Shown: in pieces, positions 13,407 to 24,007 of the stretch
Layout: every line of letters starts with the position of its first letter
How positions within the stretch are numbered: position 1 is the stretch's first letter
Source: Hybos culiciformis
Lineage: Eukaryota > Arthropoda > Insecta > Diptera > Hybotidae
Length of the DNA stretch: 64,000 nucleotides
Direction: 5' to 3'
Assembly (NCBI GenBank): GCA_964007475.1
Contig: OZ023274.1
Span: 89,985,213 to 90,049,212, forward strand
Translations under genes and position numbers: made by a program
The notes under the pieces: generated by a model
Database searches by the model: none
Told to the model about the DNA's origin: nothing
Seen by the model: the letters and a program-made list of their open reading frames with translations, nothing else

Positions 13407-15602
13407 TTTAAAACCCTACGTTAAAATAGCAAACAGTCTGTTAAATGTTCAAAAGTATAGTTAAAATAGACGGTTTTAAGTTAAGTTAAGTCTTTAATGT
13501 GTATTATTCCGGTATAGTTTATTTCACATAAAATTGATTAATATAAAAAGATTTTAAAGATCTTCAAAATTTAATAATTTTAAAGTTTTTCAATGTATGA
13601 AAAACAACTTAATTATTTCATATGCAAAGACAATCTTAATAACTAAAAACCATAGTAAATTTTTTATGACATCATCAAGTCACTATGAAATATTTTTTTA
13701 TTATTATTTATGCAAATCATGTTTACTGTGTATACATTTTCAAACATAAATGTATACATATCTAGTGTAACAAACATCTCTTCCATCAACATGAATATCA
13801 TAATAATATGCAATTCGTTGACTCAATAAAGTATAATAAACTTTTTTTATATTTACACACATTCCTCATAACTAGTTTGTCATTTGAAAATAAACAAAAA
13901 TAGGTATTAAACAAATTTTATATTTTAATAAAAAAAAAAATTTTAATACAATGAAAAATTTCGTAAAAGAAAAATTACCATTTTCTCTCTCTAAATATTT
14001 TAATTAAGTTCATAATATTTTTTTAATTAAAATTAATCTTCGTTATGGTAGAAAGCTTTTAAATTATTTTGTTTTTTTTTTTTTCAACAATCTTTAAATA
14101 TGAAAAAAAAAATCTTTTGATTAAAAAGAAGAAAAATAAATTATTAATATCTTTAATAAAATTCCATATACCTTATGTAAAATTTTTTCTATAATATCTA
14201 TGTATATAATATGTATGTACTACATAATAAAAATTTTATATTATAGGTATTTATTTATTTTCTTTTCAACATAATTCACATTTTCTTTTGAATTAAGATA
14301 TCTAAAATTTGTTTGGAGATTTTATTATTATCTTTTGAAATAAAATGTTCCTTCGAAAAAATTGAAAGAAAAACATAAACAAAAAAGCAAAAAAAAACAT
14401 AGAATTATATGCTACCCTAAGGTTATTTTGTACCCCTGAATAATGATATACTTCGGACAACCTGTAATCATTGAATAAAATGAAAATATATCTATAAATT
14501 CAACAAACATTATATCTACATATATTTTGTATCAGTAAAGTTTGGGTCTAGTTAATATATATAATGTACAATAAAAATTTATTATGTATAAAAATTTTGT
14601 ATTTATATACCTTTGTTATTAACATAAAATTAATTAAAAAAATTCTTAACATTCCTGATGGTAAATTGATTAGTAGATTTTTATGCGCTTGGCATTATTT
14701 ATTGATAAATTCATTTTAAGTGACCATCTGATACAAAAAAAAAAAAAAACAAATAAAAAAACATTTTCTTTTTGTAAGCAGGTAGGTATATTATTACTTT
14801 ATTTTTGCTAGGCTGATCAAAATTGACTTTACTTAATTGAAAAGTGGGAAAGTTTTATTAAATAAAATTTTTGAAAAAACAATTATCAGAAAATAATTAT
14901 CGTTCATTTAGTAGTATAAATATTTCTTTTTTTGTTTACAGCAATTTTATTCTGAATTATTTTTAATTAATTTACAAGATACTAACTAGCTATCATTAGG
15001 TTTGCTTAGTCTACCAAGAATTTGTCAAGTAAACCATTAAAAATAAATAAATATGTTAATTTCCCTTCCATTTCTTGGTCTCTTTTATTTCAGCTTATGC
15101 TGTCTACCATTCTAAGTCTTATTGCTAAACCATCCAATCACATCCCATATATTTTCTTCAATTTTTTACTTTTCCCTGTTTTTGAACCTTGGTTTTTATT
15201 TCTTTTTCCTTCCTTTCGTTCTCAACTTTAATTTTACTTTCCTCCTTAAACCTCTTTTGCTCTTTCCATTCTATTACTTTATTTCCTGTCAATTTCCCCA
15301 TTTCTTCTTTTTTTTTTTTGTAGCGATCCATTCACTACGCTTTCCGTATTATAAAGTAATTATTTACAGACTGTGCGTATAATAAATTTCAAATTATTTT
15401 ATTGACAGTAGAAAATTTAAAATAATTAATAAATAATATTTTCATTTCATTTCATTTTTTTCTTTCGCATTCACGTTATATAGTCTCAATTTCAATCATT
15501 TACTAAAAAATTTTAATGCGTTGGGGATCGTTATGTTGTATTTAGTGCTATAGAATTTAGATCACTAAATGGAGTATTATATGCGTCAATACACATGCAA
15601 TC
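13407..15602. other. AT-rich non-coding stretch with a 260-bp pyrimidine-rich tract
   Basis: Mostly featureless. Bases 15,060-15,325 are strongly pyrimidine-rich on the + strand. The reverse complement reads for about 47 codons as a Lys/Glu-rich string before a stop, which may be a remnant of a charged-protein exon or simple purine bias. No gene is assigned. Confidence 0.35.
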
Positions 15603-15717
15603 ATTTAGATGCATCTGCGTAAATAATGAAAAAATTTAGATGCATCAGCGTATATAATGAAAAAATTTAGATGCATCAGCGTAAATAATGAAATCATTTA
15701 GATGTTTCGTATTTAAT
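15603..15717. repeat. 31-bp minisatellite, just over three copies
   Basis: ATTTAGATGCATC... starts at 15603, 15634, 15665 and 15696, an exact 31-bp period. The copies share GATGCATC(A/T)GCGTA and ATAATGAAA. The fourth copy decays after about 12 bp. Confidence 0.8.
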
Positions 15718-15729
15718 ATTACGTAATAC

Positions 15730-15793
15730 GTAAACAAACATATTACGTAAACAATATTGTTTACATATTACGTAAACAATATTACGTAAACAA
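15730..15793. repeat. cluster of five GTAAACAA (forkhead-like) motifs
   Basis: The octamer GTAAACAA occurs at 15730-15737, 15747-15754, 15772-15779 and 15786-15793, and as its reverse complement at 15757-15764. Several copies are embedded in TTACGTAAACAA. GTAAACA is the known forkhead/FOXO core, so the cluster could bind such factors, but it may equally be a small tandem repeat arising from one palindromic unit. No adjacent gene start supports a regulatory role. Confidence 0.45.
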
Positions 15794-15915
15794 ACATAAT
15801 ATCTCTCACAATATTTCAATACAGCCAAGTACAAAAAAAAAAAGAGAAAAAATGAGAAGAAAAAATATTCTCTCTTTGCAACTACCTCTCCCCTACGCAT
15901 TAAAACAGTATATTG

Positions 15916-16069
15916 GATATGTAAACAAAATTTGTTATTCAACTCGTTCTGTATTTACACAAAAATACATTGACACTCGTCAATTTATATCACTCGACCT
16001 TCGGTCTCGTGTCAATGTATTTTTGTGTATATAGAACTCTTAATTAATAACAAATTTAGTTTACATATC
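15916..16069. mobile_element. foldback MITE-like element, ~154 bp
   Basis: The arms run from GATATGTAAAC (15916) to GTTTACATATC (ending 16069). The innermost 21 bp (15956-15976 against 16009-16029) are a perfect inverted repeat, TACACAAAAATACATTGACAC. The central loop has its own mini-hairpin, GACC-TTC-GGTC. The outer parts of the arms have mismatches. It is non-coding; an apparent plus-strand frame across it is an artefact. Confidence 0.65.
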
Positions 16070-19000
16070 AATAATCTAGTATTATTCATATTTTATCCAA
16101 TAAATTATCATGATTTTTATTTGATAAAATAAACATTTCATTTTAAATATACAACTCACATAGAATTTTTTTTTTATTTTTGAATGATGGCTTAAGGTAT
16201 CCATCATTATCACGTTGTTACATCATTCACGACCTATTGTTGTACATTTAACTTTAACAAAATATCTATTTCCGAAGATTAAATCATCATCCAATATATT
16301 TTATTATTATTATTTTTCTTTTTTTTTTTCATTTTTGTTTATTTATTTTTCTTTTTGATATTTTTTTTAAAGAAATTTTATCCATCATGTATTATAGAAT
16401 AAGCTAGAAATATCCCCAATAGATTATTTTTTCATGTTATGTTGATCTTTGGGATACTTTCATGAACATTTTGAAAACACTAAAAAACAATAAAAAGCAT
16501 ATATTTAGTGTAGAAAAAAAAAAAAAAAACAAAATCAAAAAAAACTTTTTTACCCAAAAATGAAATGAAAAAAAAAGTGCGAAAATGTGTATAACATTAT
16601 TATTTGGAAATTTTTTGTTTTTTTAAACATATAAAACATGGTACTAAATGAATGTATAGGAAACACGTACAACCCAAAAAACAAGCTTATACAAAACATA
16701 CATACATAATTATATTAACTATTCAAGAACTATATTTTGTGTTTACAAATTAGGGCCTTTTTTAAAGAAAATTTAACTACCAATTTAATGAAATTTTCAC
16801 TTTTAAGTTTTAAGTTATATAGCAAAAAACAATAATTTAAATTCCTTTAAGAAATTTTAATAATATACATGTGTTTGTAAGTTATTTATCCTATATATAA
16901 TTTATGAATAAAAATTATTTATTTTTGTTAGAATTAAGAATCAAAACCGGAAATTGTCTATGGCCTTTAGTTAAACTAATTTCGGAAAAAATTATTTATT
17001 CTTATAAATAATAATAATATAATAATTTATAATAATTTATATAATAGTATAATAATTTTATATATGTATATTACAATAACATACTATACTTATTATTATA
17101 AGTAAAATAGATACTTGGAATTAAAAAGAAATAATGCTCTCATACAATTGTTCCTCGTTATGAGAAAATGGATAAACGAAATTAGTCTACGTATATCGTA
17201 TATATTATATTTTTATCTTATTCGCGAAATATTTCAAATTCTTATTCTGAATTTTTTAATTGCAAAAGTTTTTAATTTCTCTTTACTTTATTTTAAAGAT
17301 TCTATCTGAAGCAGGGTAAAAAACTATATAGAAGAAAAACTATATAGAAGAACTATAATATCAAGTATAGTTTCCTAGATAAGTCAATCTCATCATTGAT
17401 GTGTTTTTTAAAAGATTTAATATTAATATAATATAAACATTTTTCACATTTTGAATCACAAAACTTACTATAACGCTTAAAAATATTTATGCATGAAATT
17501 TTCTTCGGTGTACGAATTATAATTTGATTAATTGTATTAATTTTTACTGCTCAATATAATCGCGAAATGTTTTTGAATTGATTTGAAAATAATAAGGTAA
17601 ATAAAAAGAAAACAAATTTCCATTTTGGCGATGATTGAATGAGAAATTGATACTATCAAATTCAAATGATAAAGAAACAAAATTTTTCATAATTTATATA
17701 TGTATATAATATATATACGATTAACGTATTTATGATTTATATATTGTAGATTTTTTGGCAATAATTGATATTTGACAATTAAGAACATTGTCTCACCTTT
17801 AGATTTAGATTAAGATTTCAACAAAAAACATGATGTATTTCAATAAAATTCTCTTTTTATATAAAAATATATTTAAATTTACATTTTTCAAACAACTGAA
17901 AATTTAGTTAAATTTGCTTGCATATCCTAAATTGAATTTTAAAGTTTTCAGTAAATTGAATCAAATAATATTTGCATTAATAATGAGTAAAACCAAAATA
18001 TTTGAAAATTAAAATAAAATGGAATAAAAAAGATCTAGATACATAAATATTCTAAAAACCTATAAATTTTTACGAATTATTTTTAGAAAAGAACAATTTC
18101 CCTGCAGGGCAAATTGAAATATTTCCAAGAGTCCTTTTAAATAAGAGTCCTGTTTAAGATCTTTTGTTTAAAGAAGAGCATTAGAGAAAATAAATAAAAT
18201 AAAAATTATTTTCAATTTAAATCCTTTTTTATATACTATCTTTATTATATAATATAAATTTCAAGAAAAAAATATACAAGAATATTATTTATTTTCTAAT
18301 GTTAATTCCCTTTATCAAAGTATGTTTTTTTTTCTGTTTGCACAAGTGATTTTAATTTATCATTATTATAACAAAATCAAATGCTTGAGTTTCAATTTTT
18401 TTTTTACAAATAAAAGAAAAATTAAGCATGTTTTCAAACAATTTTCTTTTTTAATAAAATAATGTTCAGTTAATATAGAAGAATTATTATTTTTATAATT
18501 CATTAAAAATTTAAAGATCTGTACGTCATGTCGTCAACTTCAAAAATCAAATTCGCATTATTGAAAATTGAAACATAAAATCATATTGTTTGCGTTATAC
18601 CACAGAACTTGCTGACTGATTTCTTTTCAACTAATATATTTTATCTTTGGTATAAAAGTGTCAAGCATTTACCGCAGTACAACGTGAATAAGCGGAACTA
18701 ACCTGTAGTACTCATGCCTTTAATTCTATATCAATCCAAACGTTTTTTTATTATTTGTTCTAACTAAACTCGTTGAAATTTATATCTTTTAAAAATTCAA
18801 AAATATGAAGACTTATATTTCCTGCAAACTATAATTATTTACATCAAATTGAATTAATAGTCCATCATTTACAATTTTGGTTTTTTATTTGAATATAAAA
18901 TAATAATAGGTACCTAATTTTTTTGGTTTTAATTTTATTATTTTTTAAAGAGATAATATTTTTTATACTCAGTAGATCTTTTCTCTGTACATTTTTTTTT

Positions 19001-19593
19001 ATTTAATTCATAAGACAAAACAAAAATAAAATAAAAATAAATAAATACTAAAACAATAAACATATTTAGAGAAAATTTAATATTAGGATATATCTAATGC
19101 TTATCTTTATTTAAATATCAGACCCTTTTTAATAAATACTGTGTGCTTATAATGGCAACAAAGTTGCTTAAATTTACATATTTCCTTTATATATAATCCA
19201 TAATAAATTTACGTACTAACATATAACTTATATATACACTTATATATATGTTTTTATTATAAGGATCAAATATCTTCGAATAGTTTCTCTTAAAAACATT
19301 TGTACTATTTTGTAGATAACGATAATAGGTTTTTCGACTCTTATCCCAGCCATAAAAGTTTTTTAAGCTTGTTCTTTTAAAAAGTTCGAAGTATAATGTT
19401 ATAATTTTAACTCACTTTAATATAGAACTAAATGTATGTTATGTACAAGAAATTTTTGAGAAATGCTAAAATGTATTTCAATATTTTCTTAAGTTCAATA
19501 ATTATGATTCTGTGTAACATTTATGTGCTTGAATAAACTAATTTGGTTTATAAAACAAAAAAATGATACAGTTTAGTACTACATATTATGTAG
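16070..19593. other. AT-rich non-coding stretch
   Basis: No reading frame with coding character, RNA gene or convincing transposon end was seen. A minor duplication of AACTATATAGAAGA lies near 17,325-17,355. Confidence 0.45.
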
Positions 19594-19924
19594 GTTATAT
19601 CATAAAGGAAGTATAAATAGAGAAACTAGTCCCATACAAAAAATGCAAATACAAATAGTGAAACAAAAATCCATATCACAACCCCATGAGCTTTTTTTTG
19701 CATTTTTTTAGAATTCCACTCTCACAAAAGCTTTTAAAACTTCAAAAATTGTATAGAACTGTTGTTATTTTGAAAGTTTTAAAAGCTTTTGTGGGAGTGG
19801 AATTCTCAAAAAATACAAAAAAAAAGCTCATGGGGTTGTGATATGGATTTTTTGTTTCACTATTTGTATTTGCATTTTTTGTATGGGACTAGTTTCTCTA
19901 TTTATACTTCCTTTATGGTTATAT
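19594..19924. mobile_element. near-perfect palindromic MITE (317 bp) with target-site duplication
   Basis: The element spans 19601-19917. The left arm 19601-19747 starts CATAAAGGAAGTATAAATAG, and the right arm 19768-19917 is its reverse complement with only a few differences, around a ~20-bp spacer. GTTATAT flanks both sides (19594-19600 and 19918-19924), a 7-bp target-site duplication (8 bp if one end base is counted). This length and the absence of a gene suggest a hAT-type MITE. The arms would form a ~147-bp hairpin if transcribed. The plus-strand open frame at 19789-19977 lies mostly inside the right arm and is not a gene. Confidence 0.85.
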
Positions 19925-22223
19925 ACTATGTAATGTATGCAAGAAAAAAAATTATATTAATATTGATAAAAAAATAATAAGATGATAAAAAAAAAAATAA
20001 TACCAGCTCCTCAAGAAATTTAGTTATAATATCATCAAACCACATGGTTTTCCGTGCAGAGCTCACTTAGAGTCCATTTTCAACAACATTATATTAAAAT
20101 CGAATGATTAATGATCAAAGATTTCATCATTTGATTGAACAACAAAATAAATTTCATTGTCAAATTTATGATTTTGTCCAAAATTTTCGCATATATTTTA
20201 ATATTCATTATAATTTCCACTAAAGGATATCGCTGTGTAAAATAATCACACATATTTATACTTCGTCATGCACATATAAATAATAAAAAGATTTCATATT
20301 TAAATTGAACAACAGTAAAAAGACAGTTAAAGTTGAAAGTCTAGTATATTTATCTATTAAATATTTTATTATTGAAAAAAAAATAAAAACAAATTTGGTT
20401 ATGTTAAAATTATATGTAAAAAATTATTATTATAATAATCAAATATTCAATTTTATAAAATTATGCGAAGAACAAACATCGCAAAATAAATATATATTTT
20501 ATATCCATTTCAATATTAAAAATTATTACGGATAAAAAAGAGTAGTAAAATTATTGTGCAAAATGTTGTTGTTAATTATTCCTTCATGTTCTAAAGCTAT
20601 ACTATACGCGTTTCATGTACGTAGAACCACTTTGTTTACACATTTTCTGTTCAACATTTTTAATTTTTTATTTTTTTGATAAATATGATTTCAAATATTT
20701 ATGACAATTTCCCTCACTATACCTACATTTAATTGCATATCAAATCACTCAATAATTTCTGATATACAACTCAACAAAAAATTTAAATCTGGACTTTTTT
20801 TTTCTCATTATTTAACTTGAAAAAAATAATATTTGCATTATAAGTCTTTGAAATTGAGAATAATATAAAACTTATGAAAAATATGACGAACGGTTCTATA
20901 TATATGAAACGGACTATATGATTACCAAATACATATATAATTTCGAAAAAATAATTTGACAATTTTTTGTATCGGAGTTGATATATTATATATAAGTTAT
21001 ATACGTTTTATTATAAGTACATATGCATGGTATCGTAAAAAGTATCATATATTACTGTACAGTGTAACAAATTATGAATTTAAGTTTAATATACTTTATA
21101 CTATACAGTACATATAAAAAATAAATTATGTGTACAAAAAAGGATGCCAAATTAATGTTTCTTTTTTCCCCCACCATCAAAATTGTAAATTCTACTTTCT
21201 ATACACAATATTATGTATTTTAGATTTTTAGAACAAAAGACATAGAATAATTAGTTATCAAAATCAGAGAATTCATAGAGTAATTATTTGTGGAATATTT
21301 TTTTTTTAACAATATGTAATAATAATTTATTATATTCACAAAATATGATTCAAATTTTAAGGGATTTATATAAAATTTAACAAAAGTAAGTTAAGCTGAA
21401 TAGTGATTTTTAAATAATTTATTACGGAACTATAATGTAGCAAATTATGTTGATATTTAATATTTTTGAAAATATTTTAAATAATTTCCAAAAATTAGGA
21501 TTAAAATATTTTATTTGTAATATAAAAGTCACACGGTGGATTCAAAGTGGTTTTAATCCATGTATTTTCTTTTGCTTCGGATTTGCATTTCCAATATGAA
21601 ACAAAATTATAAAAATCAAATAGGTTCGCGATAATCCAGTTTATAATGAAGGTTTTTTTTATTTTATTTTCAAATTTTTTACTTATACGTACATGATCTT
21701 CAAAATTTATGACACTTCCTGTTATTTTTTTTAGCAAAAAGAAGGCCTGTCAAAGAATTTGTAAAGTAACTTGTGTTAACGCGAATCATGTAACTATATT
21801 ATATATTTTTTGTTTCAGTGAACTTTTGGCATCAAATCTGTTATAAATTGGTTTGTAGATAAATATGACAAATATTAATTTTCCTACTTTTAAAAACTTA
21901 AAATTATCAACCTTTATTATTATTGGATATTATCTTTCTATATTCAAATTAATTAAATATAAAAAGGATTCTATCATTAGGTTACATGAAAATTAATAAC
22001 AAAAAATTGGACACCATAAATTATTATGACTTCAGGAGTACGCAAATAGATTAAATTATATAGGGTGACCAAAATGAAAAACTAAAAAAGTTGAGTGATA
22101 TTATATTTAATAGACTCATAGTAAGTATTCATAAGGTAAGAACATGATATGACCATATTTGAAAACTAAATTTCTGACCATCATATAGTAATTATTATTG
22201 AAATACAAAAAAAGAATTTTGGC
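19925..22223. other. AT-rich non-coding stretch
   Basis: No gene was recognised. A minus-strand open frame at 21501-21737 has a somewhat protein-like C-terminal half (Trp, Lys, Cys, Pro present), but it has no splice or domain support and I do not call it. Confidence 0.4.
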
Positions 22224-24007
22224 AATATAAATAGCAACCTGACAAAAACGCGTTTTTTGCATAAATTGGATTTTTATTCTTGAAAGTGGTAGAAAGTGGT
22301 ATTAGAAATTATGTTTGTTCAACAAGTTTGCCGCCATTTTGGTTTTTTTAGGTTTTACCGTTACTTTTTGGTTACTTTGAAATTAAGCATTTTTGAGTAT
22401 GAAAACTTCGAAATAGCCTTTCATGATGTTCTAGACTTTGATTCGGGAGGAGTTTACTTTATTTTTTCTAGAAAGTTTTAGTTCCTGAAAATATTGTATA
22501 GATGGCGTTTTAACCAATTTTGTGTATTAAACTAAAATTACTCCACCTTTTGGGCAACATTTGTACTACAGAAATGAAACCAAAAAAAGACCGTTTCAAG
22601 ACCTTTCCAACAAAAAAAAATTTTAAGAATCGAATAATAAATAAAATAGGTATGCCAAATTAAAAAAAAATACGAAAAAAAAAATTTCCGTTATTATTCA
22701 AAAACTCAATTTTAAAGAACGAATCCATAACAAAAATGACTGAAAAACCAAAATTTATGACGACATGTTTTTAGCAAATGCATGTTGGAACGTGAATGAA
22801 CGGATAAAACATTCGAATATTTTAAAACAATTATCTACTACTAAAAAACGTAAAAGCGACTCAAAACAACTCGTGAGTGAGATTTTGAATGATTCGTAGA
22901 CAGAGCTGGACTGGCCTAACAAGCTAGAAGGAGTTTCCTGGTGGGCGGTACTAAAATCTGTTGTCTAAAATTATTATGTTTTCTTTTAATTTTTTTTTTA
23001 AGCGTGAGAAAATTTTTTTACAAAGAAAATTTGAATTTCCCGGTCTTAAATTCATTCCCAGTCCAGCCCTGTTCGGAGATACTCGATTTTGTAGAACTTG
23101 ATATATGCTTTTCAGAAATGATTGTAAAATCAGATGGGATTAAATACTGAAAAAACAAATTACAATAGTAAAAAGTTTAGGTTATAAGTTTGGAAAGAAA
23201 ATTGGAAAGAAAATGAAATTGATGTGGAAGAAACATTAAAAAAAATAATTTCAAAGCTTGTATGACAATGTCTATGAAAGTGAAATGGAAGAGCAGTCTG
23301 TTTAAAACAGTTTTCGAAAATATATACAGTAAAAACAACACTATAATTTAGCAAAAATCGAACCAAAAAACTTCAAAACTGGTTTTATATAAAATGCCGC
23401 CAATCCGAAAGTACTGGACCGATTTCACCTGCGAAAGCGGCTTTGGAGAGGTATAGAGATGTACATGGAGTACAACTTTTTTGAAAATGGCTAAAAATGG
23501 TAATTTTTTTGTATGGGGAAATTCTAAGAAGTGAATTATCTGCTAAAACATTAAAAAATTTCAACCTGCGAAAGCGGCTTTTTAAAGTGGTCTGGAAGAC
23601 CTTTCCAAAATGGTATAGAGTGACCAAATCGGTTGAAAATTGAGAGAGTACATTCAAATGAAAAAACCCATTTTTTGTTTTTTCAGTGTTTTTAGGGTTT
23701 CTCTATGGGTTAAACTGGCAACACCGAGTTGCCAGCACCTGCAAAGAAAGCCCGCACGAATACCTACTTAAAATGATATCTGAAATTATTCTTGTAAATT
23801 TAACAACAGAGAGATGATAGTTTGAAGTTTCAAAATTTTCCAAGCCTCCTGCCACAAGAATCGTCATATCTCCCAAAAAAAAAATTTTTTTTTTAAATCT
23901 GAAATGCAAAAACTTAGGTCAAATATCGGCCTATAAAATAAATGTAAAATGAAAGTCTAACGATTAACTTGAAAAAATGAAAAAAATGTCAGGTTGCTAA
24001 ATATAAA
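22224..24007. mobile_element. hAT-like non-autonomous DNA transposon, 1768 bp
   Basis: The element runs from 22232 to 23999. Its ends are the 13-bp terminal inverted repeat TAGCAACCTGACA (left) and TGTCAGGTTGCTA (right), flanked by a perfect 8-bp duplication AATATAAA (22224-22231 and 24000-24007). An 8-bp TSD and a TIR starting TAG fit the hAT superfamily. The interior is less AT-rich than its surroundings and repeats a motif with CCTGCGAAAGCGGCTTT at about 23428 and 23568. It also has a small palindrome CTGGCAAC-ACCGA-GTTGCCAG near 23,714. No transposase-like protein is visible, only short open frames on both strands, so it is a deletion derivative needing a transposase from elsewhere. A second element is nested at 22901-23071. 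Confidence 0.75.
22893..23079. mobile_element. nested hAT-like MITE, 171 bp
   Basis: The inverted ends CAGAGCTGGACTGG (22901) and CCAGTCCAGCCCTG (ending 23071) match at 13 of 14 positions. The 8-bp flanks TTCGTAGA (22893-22900) and TTCGGAGA (23072-23079) match at 7 of 8. TIRs beginning CAG with an 8-bp TSD are the hAT signature. It interrupts the larger hAT-like element, so it inserted later. Confidence 0.7.

Noticed and set aside
23385..23909. Minus-strand frames of 90 and 68 codons as a transposase
   Set aside because: They lie in the hAT-like element, but I see no transposase motifs, and parts come from an internally repeated module.
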